In this document: positions 59,547 through 64,000 of the stretch, piece after piece
How the letters are laid out: every line of letters starts with the position of its first letter
Position numbering within the stretch: position 1 is the stretch's first letter
Assembly (NCBI RefSeq): GCF_051859025.1
Contig: NZ_JBHYGL010000018.1
Location: 1-64,000 of the forward strand
Length of the DNA stretch: 64,000 nucleotides
Reading direction: 5' to 3'
From: Falsiroseomonas sp051859025
Lineage (GTDB): Bacteria; Pseudomonadota; Alphaproteobacteria; Acetobacterales; Acetobacteraceae
Made by a program: the position numbers and the translations under genes
Notes under the pieces: model-generated
Seen by the model: the letters and a program-made list of their open reading frames with translations, nothing else
Told to the model about the DNA's origin: nothing
Database searches by the model: none

Positions 59547-60683
59547 CTACAGCAGTTCCAGCTGCCTCGCCGCCATGGCGCCGGGCACCTTGAACTGCGT
59601 GCAGTCCAGCGACGCGCTGAAGCTGTTCTGGACGGCCCGGCCTGTATAGCCGCGGCCATCCAGCCCGAAGCGGCGCAGCGCCAGCTTGAAGCGCTGCGCC
59701 AGCAGATCGGCATAGGGACCAGTGCCGGTCTGCCGCGCACCGAAGCGGCTGTCATAGAGCTGACCGCCCCGCGTCTCCCGCACCAAAGCCAGGACGCGGG
59801 CGGCGCGTTCGGGGTGGTGCTCGGCCAGCCAGGCCTCGAACATCGCCTTGATCTCGAGTGGCAGGCGCAGCAGCACGTAGCCCGCCCGCGTGGCGCCGGC
59901 GCGGGCGCTGGCTTCCAGGATGCGCTCCAACTCCGCGTCGTTCAGCCCCGGTATCATCGGCGCCGCCAGCACGCCCACGGGGATGCCGGCCTTCGCCAGT
60001 TCCGTGATCGCGCCCAGGCGCTTCAGCGGCGATGCCGCGCGCGGTTCCATCACCCGCGCGAGCTTCATGTCGAGCGTGGTGACGGAGAGGCAGACATGCA
60101 CCAGGTTCCGCGCCGCGAGCCGCTGGAGGATGTCGATGTCCCGCACCACCCCCGCGCCCTTGGTGACGATGGTGACGGGGTGGCCGAATTTTTCCAGGAT
60201 CTCCAGCGTGCGGCGGGTGATCCCCAAGGTCCGCTCAACGGGCTGGTAGGGGTCGGTGTTCGCCCCCAGCGCCACCGGCTTCGCCTCGTAGCCCGGCTTG
60301 GAAAGCTCCTTCTCCAGCAGCGCCGGCAACTCCGGCTTGAACATCAGCCGGGTCTCGAAATCGAGGCCCGGGGACATGCCGACATAGGCATGGGCAGGGC
60401 GCGCATAGCAGTAGACGCAGCCATGCTCGCAGCCGCGATAGGGGTTCAGCGAGCGGTCGAAGCCGATATCCGGGCTGTCGTTCCAGGACAGCGCGGATTT
60501 CGCGTGGTCCTTCGTCAGCGTGGTCGGCAACGGCGGCATGTCCGCGAATTCCGCGGCCAGCGTGCCCCAGCCATCGTCCCACGCCTCCGTCCGCGTGCTT
60601 TCATAGCGCACGGCGGGGTTGGTGACGGCGCCCCGGCCCTTGCGGGCCAGGGAGGGCACACCGGAAGCTCCCCCATCAGGCAT
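59547..60683 (-). CDS. PA0069-type radical SAM protein
   Basis: 378-aa iron-sulfur enzyme. The SAM-cluster motif Cys85-x3-Cys89-x2-Cys92 lies in YRGCEHGCVYCYARP. GANTDPYQPVERTLGITR and TKGAGVVRDIDIL are typical of the PA0069/SplB-like branch. The reaction is unknown; the family is distantly related to spore photoproduct lyase. It ends three bases after the convergent ThDP-enzyme stop. An 8-bp inverted repeat frames its upstream region. Confidence 0.9.
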   Translation of the reverse strand: MPDGGASGVPSLARKGRGAVTNPAVRYESTRTEAWDDGWGTLAAEFADMPPLPTTLTKDHAKSALSWNDSPDIGFDRSLNPYRGCEHGCVYCYARPAHAYVGMSPGLDFETRLMFKPELPALLEKELSKPGYEAKPVALGANTDPYQPVERTLGITRRTLEILEKFGHPVTIVTKGAGVVRDIDILQRLAARNLVHVCLSVTTLDMKLARVMEPRAASPLKRLGAITELAKAGIPVGVLAAPMIPGLNDAELERILEASARAGATRAGYVLLRLPLEIKAMFEAWLAEHHPERAARVLALVRETRGGQLYDSRFGARQTGTGPYADLLAQRFKLALRRFGLDGRGYTGRAVQNSFSASLDCTQFKVPGAMAARQLELL

Positions 60684-60706
60684 CGTCGGGTCCTTCGATT
60701 TCCTGG

Positions 60707-60756
60707 TTTGTTCTCACGGAAGGTGGGGTATCCCCGGGCAGTGCGTCAAGAACAAA
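60707..60756. promoter_or_regulatory. Inverted repeats spanning a divergent promoter region
   Basis: TTTGTTCT (60707-60714) and AGAACAAA (60749-60756) are perfect inverted 8-mers 34 bp apart, with GGGGTATCCCC near the centre. They almost fill the 73-bp spacer between the radical SAM gene and the glycosyltransferase gene. A minus-strand TTGACG overlaps the right arm. It could be a shared operator. The right arm plus the following bases (GAAC-N7-GAAT) comes one base short of the alphaproteobacterial LexA box. Confidence 0.4.
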
Positions 60757-61428
60757 ATGCGAATTGAAGGCCTCTCGATCGTGATTCCAGTGCTGGAGGC
60801 GGCGGCCACGCTGCCCGCCACGCTGGCCGCGCTGGGTGGCCAGGACATCATCCTCGCCGATGCCGGCAGCACGGATGGCACGGCCGCGGTGGCGCGGGCC
60901 GCGGGCGCGCGCGTGGTGCAGGCCCCGCGCGGCCGGGGCAGCCAGATCGCCGCGGCAATCGAGGCCGCCGCAGGCCCCTGGCTGCTGCTGCTGCACGCCG
61001 ATACCCGCCTGGCGCCGGGCTGGGAGCAGGCGGTCCGCGCCGCCATGCGCGACCCCACCCGCGCCTGGCATTTCGCCTTCGCCCTCGATGACGAATCGCC
61101 CGCCGCGCGCCGGCTGGAACGCGCCGTCGCCTGGCGCTGCCGCTGGCTTGGCCTGCCCTATGGCGACCAGGGGTTGCTGATCCATCGCGACCTGCTGCGC
61201 GCCGTCGGCGGCATGCGCCCGCTGCCGCTGATGGAGGATGTGGACCTCATCCGCCGCCTCGGCCGCGCCCGCATCGGCGCCATGCCCGTCGCGGCGGTGA
61301 CGAGTGCCGCGCGATTCCGGCGGGATGGCTACCTGCGCCGGTCCGCGAGGAACCTTCTCTGCCTCACCCTCTGGTTCGCCGGCGTCCCGCCCGCCACCAT
61401 CGCGCGACTCTATCGGGGGCGGGGATGA
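60757..61428 (+). CDS. TIGR04283-type family 2 glycosyltransferase
   Basis: 223-aa GT-A enzyme. SIVIPVLEAAATLPATLAAL and the nucleotide site DIILADAGSTDGTAAVA are followed by LLLLHADTRL (DxD-like) and GDQGLLIHRDLLRAVGG. It belongs to the small glycosyltransferases often annotated in arsenosugar-type clusters, next to a TIGR04282 partner, as here. A hydrophobic C-terminal segment may attach it to the membrane. ATG at 60757; upstream frame is unsupported. ATGA overlap with the next gene. Confidence 0.85.
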   Translation: MRIEGLSIVIPVLEAAATLPATLAALGGQDIILADAGSTDGTAAVARAAGARVVQAPRGRGSQIAAAIEAAAGPWLLLLHADTRLAPGWEQAVRAAMRDPTRAWHFAFALDDESPAARRLERAVAWRCRWLGLPYGDQGLLIHRDLLRAVGGMRPLPLMEDVDLIRRLGRARIGAMPVAAVTSAARFRRDGYLRRSARNLLCLTLWFAGVPPATIARLYRGRG

Positions 61429-62003
61429 GGGGCGACACGCTGGTGATCTTCGCGCGCGCGCCGCGGCTTGGCGCGGTGAAGCGGCGTCTGGCGCGCGGGA
61501 TCGGCGACCGGGCGGCGCTGCGCTTCTATGTCGGCCAGCTCACCGCCGTGCTGCGCGCCACGGCGCGGGACCGGCGCTGGCGGACCGTGATCGCCGCCAC
61601 GCCGGACCACGCGCCGGCGCGCTGGCCGATGCCGGTGCCGCGCGTGACGCAGGGCAGGGGGGACCTCGGCCAGCGGATGGCCCGTGCCATGCGGCCGCAT
61701 CGGCGCTGCGTGCTGGTGGGCAGCGATATCCCCGGCATCGCGGCGGCCGACATCGCGGCGGCCTTCCGCGCACTCGGCCGGGCGGATGCGGTCTTCGGCC
61801 CGGCGCGCGATGGCGGCTATTGGCTGGTCGGCCTGGGTCCCCGCCGCCCCGCCACCCCCTTCGCCGGCGTGCGCTGGTCCACCCGCCACGCACTCTCCGA
61901 CAGCATCGCCAATTTCGCCGGCCGCCGGGTCGCGAAAATCCGCACCCTGCGCGATGTCGATACCGCCGCCGACCTGGCCGCCCTGAGGAAAGCCCGCCGA
62001 TGA
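61425..62003 (+). CDS. TIGR04282-type glycosyltransferase-like protein (DUF2064)
   Basis: 192-aa protein of the DUF2064 nucleotidyl/glycosyltransferase-like family. LVIFARAPRLGAVKRRLARG is the phosphate/nucleotide site; GDLGQRMARAM, LVGSDIPGI and GPARDGGYWLVGL are diagnostic. It overlaps both neighbours in ATGA form, placing it in the middle of a three-gene unit with a TIGR04283 enzyme and a methyltransferase. The reaction is unproven; transfer to lipid or arsenosugar-like acceptors has been suggested for the family. Confidence 0.85.
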   Translation: MRGDTLVIFARAPRLGAVKRRLARGIGDRAALRFYVGQLTAVLRATARDRRWRTVIAATPDHAPARWPMPVPRVTQGRGDLGQRMARAMRPHRRCVLVGSDIPGIAAADIAAAFRALGRADAVFGPARDGGYWLVGLGPRRPATPFAGVRWSTRHALSDSIANFAGRRVAKIRTLRDVDTAADLAALRKARR

Positions 62004-62773
62004 AGAGCCCGGATTGGAGCCTGACCAGCGCCGACTACGCCCGCCACCGCCAGGGCTTCCCGCCACGCTTCCTGGACCTGCTGGCCCGCGAATCCTTGTT
62101 GCGCGAGGGTATGGCGGTGCTGGACCTCGGCACCGGGACGGGCACGCTGGCGCGCGGCCTGGCGTCCCGCGGTGCCACGGTGCTGGGTCTCGATCCTGCC
62201 CCCGGCCAGATCGCCGCCGCGCGCCGCCTGGCGGAGGAGGAGGGCCTGGCCGATCGCGCCCGCTTCCAGGAAGGCCTGGCGGAACGCACGGGCCAGAAGG
62301 CCGGGGCCTTCGACCTGGTGATCGCCGGCCAGTGCTGGCACTGGTTCGACCGCGGCCTGGCGGGTGCTGAAGCCTGGCGGGTGCTGAAGCCCGGCGGCGC
62401 GCTGGTGATCTGCCACTATGACTGGCTGCCGCTGCCCGGCAGCGTCGCCCATGCCACGGAATTCCTGATCGAGGCCCATAACCCGCGCTGGCGCATGGGC
62501 CGCGGCACGGGCTTCTACCCCGCCTGGGCGGGCGACCTGTCGCTCGCCGGCTTCCGCGACATCGGCTTCGCCGGCTTCGACCATGAGGCGCTGTACAGCC
62601 GCGCGGATTGGCGGGGCCGCGTCAGGGCCTCCGCCGGCGTCGGCGGTGCCCTGGGCGCGGATGGCGTGGCGCGCTTCGACGGGGAACTCGCCGCGCTGCT
62701 GGACCAGCGCTTCGGGCCGGACCCGCTGGTGGTCCCGCACCGCATCTTCGCGATCTGGGGCTACCGCCGGTAG
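62000..62773 (+). CDS. Class I SAM-dependent methyltransferase
   Basis: 257-aa methyltransferase of the UbiE/Methyltransf_11 type. VLDLGTGTGTLARGLA is motif I, GLDPAPGQIAAAR the ribose-binding loop, FDLVIAGQCWHWFD motif IV and WRVLKPGGALVI motif V. The QCWHWFD motif is common in a family acting on small acids. ATGA overlap with the TIGR04282 gene. Target unknown. It ends 24 bp before the convergent RND gene. Confidence 0.88.
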   Translation: MKSPDWSLTSADYARHRQGFPPRFLDLLARESLLREGMAVLDLGTGTGTLARGLASRGATVLGLDPAPGQIAAARRLAEEEGLADRARFQEGLAERTGQKAGAFDLVIAGQCWHWFDRGLAGAEAWRVLKPGGALVICHYDWLPLPGSVAHATEFLIEAHNPRWRMGRGTGFYPAWAGDLSLAGFRDIGFAGFDHEALYSRADWRGRVRASAGVGGALGADGVARFDGELAALLDQRFGPDPLVVPHRIFAIWGYRR

Positions 62774-62797
62774 CCCCAGGGCACGATCCAGCCGCCG

Positions 62798-64000
62798 TCA
62801 GGCATGCGGCGCCGTCTTCGGCGCCCCCGCGAAGCGCGCCTTCACCCATTCGCGCATCGTCTGGAACACGACGTAGAGCATCGGGATCATGAAGATGCCG
62901 ATGATGGAAGCCGCGAGCATGCCGCCGAAGACCGGCATGCCCACCGCGCGGCGGGATGCGCTTGCCGCGCCCGTCGCGATCACCAGCGGCACCAGGCCCA
63001 GCACGAAGGCGATGGACGTCATCATCACCGCGCGGAACCGCAGCCTGGCGCCCATCACCGCCGCCTCCTGGATCGACATCCCGGCCTCGCGCTTCTCCTT
63101 CGCGAATTCGATGATGAGGATGCCGTTCTTGGCCGCGAGGGCGATCAGCACCACCAGCCCGATCTGCGCATACACATCCAGCGACTGCCCCGCGATGCTG
63201 ATCGCTGCGAAGGACCCCAGCACGCCGACCGCGATGGAGGTCAGCACCGGGATCGGGATCACCCAACTCTCATACAGCGCCACCAGGAACAGGTAGGCGA
63301 AGAGCAGCGCGAGGGCGAGGATCGTCCCCGTCTGCCCGCTGGCGAGCCGTTCCTGGAACGCCGTGCCGGTCCACTCATAGCCGTAGCCCTGCGGCAGCAC
63401 GCGGTCCGACAGCTGTTCCATGGCCAGCAGCGCATCGCCGGAGGACACGCCCGGCCGCGGCGATCCGTTGATGGAGACGCTGCGGACGTTGTTGTAGCGG
63501 CTGATGGTCTGCGGCCCGAGCACCACGCGGATATCGGCGACGGAGCGCAGCGGCACCATCTCTCCGGCCGCGTTGCGGACATGGATGCGCCAGATGTCGG
63601 GGATGTCGTCCCGGTCCGTCGCCTCCGCCTGGATATTCACCTGCCAGGACCGGCCGAAATAGTTGAAGTCGTTGACGTAGAAGCCGCCCAGCGTGGTCTG
63701 CAGCGCGGTGAAGACATCGCTGATCCGCACGCCCAGCGCCTGCGCCTTGTCCCGGTCCACATCCAGGAACAGGGACGGGTTGTTGGCCGCGAAGGTGGAG
63801 AACACGGCCTGCAGGCGCGGATCCTGGTTGGCGGCGACGACGACGCCGAGCATCGCGCTCGCCATCTCCTCCGGGGGCCGGCCTTCCAGGTTCTGCAGCT
63901 GGTACTGGAAGCCGGCACCGGTGCCGAGGCCGATGATGGGCGGGATGTTGAAGGCGAAGGTGTTCGCCGCCCGCACCTGCTGCGTCGCGCCGAAGACGGT
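62798..64000 (-). CDS. RND efflux transporter (AcrB/MexB-like), C-terminal part, cut by window end
   Basis: The last 400 residues of an inner-membrane proton-driven RND pump; the frame runs unbroken to the window edge. Visible parts are the second half of the periplasmic porter (SLFLDVDRDKAQALGVRISD, TTLGGFYVNDFNYFG, RPGVSSGDALLAMEQL, the GYGYEWTGTAFQE segment) and the last six membrane helices (TILALALLFAYLFLVALYESW, GLVVLIALAAKNGILIIEFAKE, RFRAVMMTSIAFVLGLVPL, VGMPVFGGMLAASIIGIFMIPML). It exports hydrophobic drugs with an adaptor and outer-membrane channel, which must lie outside. Confidence 0.93.
   Translation of the reverse strand, partial: TVFGATQQVRAANTFAFNIPPIIGLGTGAGFQYQLQNLEGRPPEEMASAMLGVVVAANQDPRLQAVFSTFAANNPSLFLDVDRDKAQALGVRISDVFTALQTTLGGFYVNDFNYFGRSWQVNIQAEATDRDDIPDIWRIHVRNAAGEMVPLRSVADIRVVLGPQTISRYNNVRSVSINGSPRPGVSSGDALLAMEQLSDRVLPQGYGYEWTGTAFQERLASGQTGTILALALLFAYLFLVALYESWVIPIPVLTSIAVGVLGSFAAISIAGQSLDVYAQIGLVVLIALAAKNGILIIEFAKEKREAGMSIQEAAVMGARLRFRAVMMTSIAFVLGLVPLVIATGAASASRRAVGMPVFGGMLAASIIGIFMIPMLYVVFQTMREWVKARFAGAPKTAPHA

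Noticed and set aside
1..64000. tRNA, rRNA, riboswitch, phage or insertion-sequence genes
   Set aside because: No cloverleaf, rRNA core, known riboswitch core, transposase, integrase or phage structural motif was recognised in either strand by reading; a covariance search would be needed to exclude small RNAs.

Overview
The window is 64 kb of very GC-rich (roughly 70% or more), densely packed bacterial chromosome. Gene content points to an alphaproteobacterium of the Acetobacteraceae (Roseomonas-like): three orphan Bug/TctC-type solute receptors, two hydantoinase/oxoprolinase HyuA-HyuB pairs, Ldh2 and Crp/Fnr proteins, an FAD monooxygenase beside a DUF2783 protein, and a possible CtrA-type site. 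The family assignment is inference from content. No rRNA, tRNA, CRISPR array, insertion sequence or prophage was recognised. Most neighbouring same-strand genes are coupled by ATGA, GTGA or TGATG overlaps, so operons are easy to read.

Layout. 0.1-3.8 kb: hyuB-hyuA pair (minus). 4.0-8.4 kb: membrane glycosyltransferase, acyl-CoA synthetase and DHA2-type MFS exporter (plus). 8.5-15.6 kb: alpha-2-macroglobulin-like protein with a CLEQ thioester motif, followed by penicillin-binding protein 1C, whose C-terminal domain is cut off by a -1 shift at a run of six C. 15.6-20.8 kb: RluA-type pseudouridine synthase divergent from a PfkB sugar kinase, then a two-component pair (receiver-Hpt protein and hybrid histidine kinase). 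21.1-23.6 kb: class IV aminotransferase divergent from suyA-suyB-like genes (sulfolactate sulfo-lyase). 23.7-27.3 kb: degenerate HD protein, AI-2E-type permease with a large cytosolic extension, methyltransferase. 27.3-31.5 kb: Bug receptor, Ldh2 dehydrogenase, redoxin-2OG-oxygenase fusion, TrmH methyltransferase. 31.5-32.8 kb: orphan coiled-coil lipoprotein of lower GC. 32.9-33.9 kb: second Bug receptor. 34.2-39.0 kb: amine oxidase coupled to a four-gene Mla/MCE lipid transporter. 39.3-43.8 kb: DUF2939 protein, DUF2783/FAD monooxygenase/MBL hydrolase group and a divergent Crp/Fnr regulator, followed by a 26-bp tandem repeat array. 44.0-49.0 kb: duplicated-domain exported protein, FkbM methyltransferase, OmpR-type two-component system divergent from a DegP protease. 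49.1-51.3 kb: PEP-mutase-superfamily enzyme and an MFS exporter. 51.3-59.5 kb: LysR regulator divergent from a five-gene operon hyuB-bug-hyuA-aminotransferase-ThDP enzyme. 59.5-62.8 kb: PA0069-type radical SAM protein, two small glycosyltransferases and a methyltransferase. 62.8 kb to the end: C-terminal part of an RND efflux pump.

The most system-like unit is the 52.2-59.5 kb operon. It places an ATP-dependent cyclic-amide hydrolase pair, a periplasmic receptor, a branched-chain-type aminotransferase and a ThDP-dependent decarboxylase/synthase under one probable LysR regulator, which suggests an uptake-ring opening-deamination-decarboxylation route for an unknown cyclic amide. Non-coding signals of note are a two-copy intergenic hairpin family with compensatory changes in the stem (start of window and 23.6 kb), a three-hairpin element inside imperfect inverted repeats (21.0 kb), and the 26-bp tandem array (43.8 kb).
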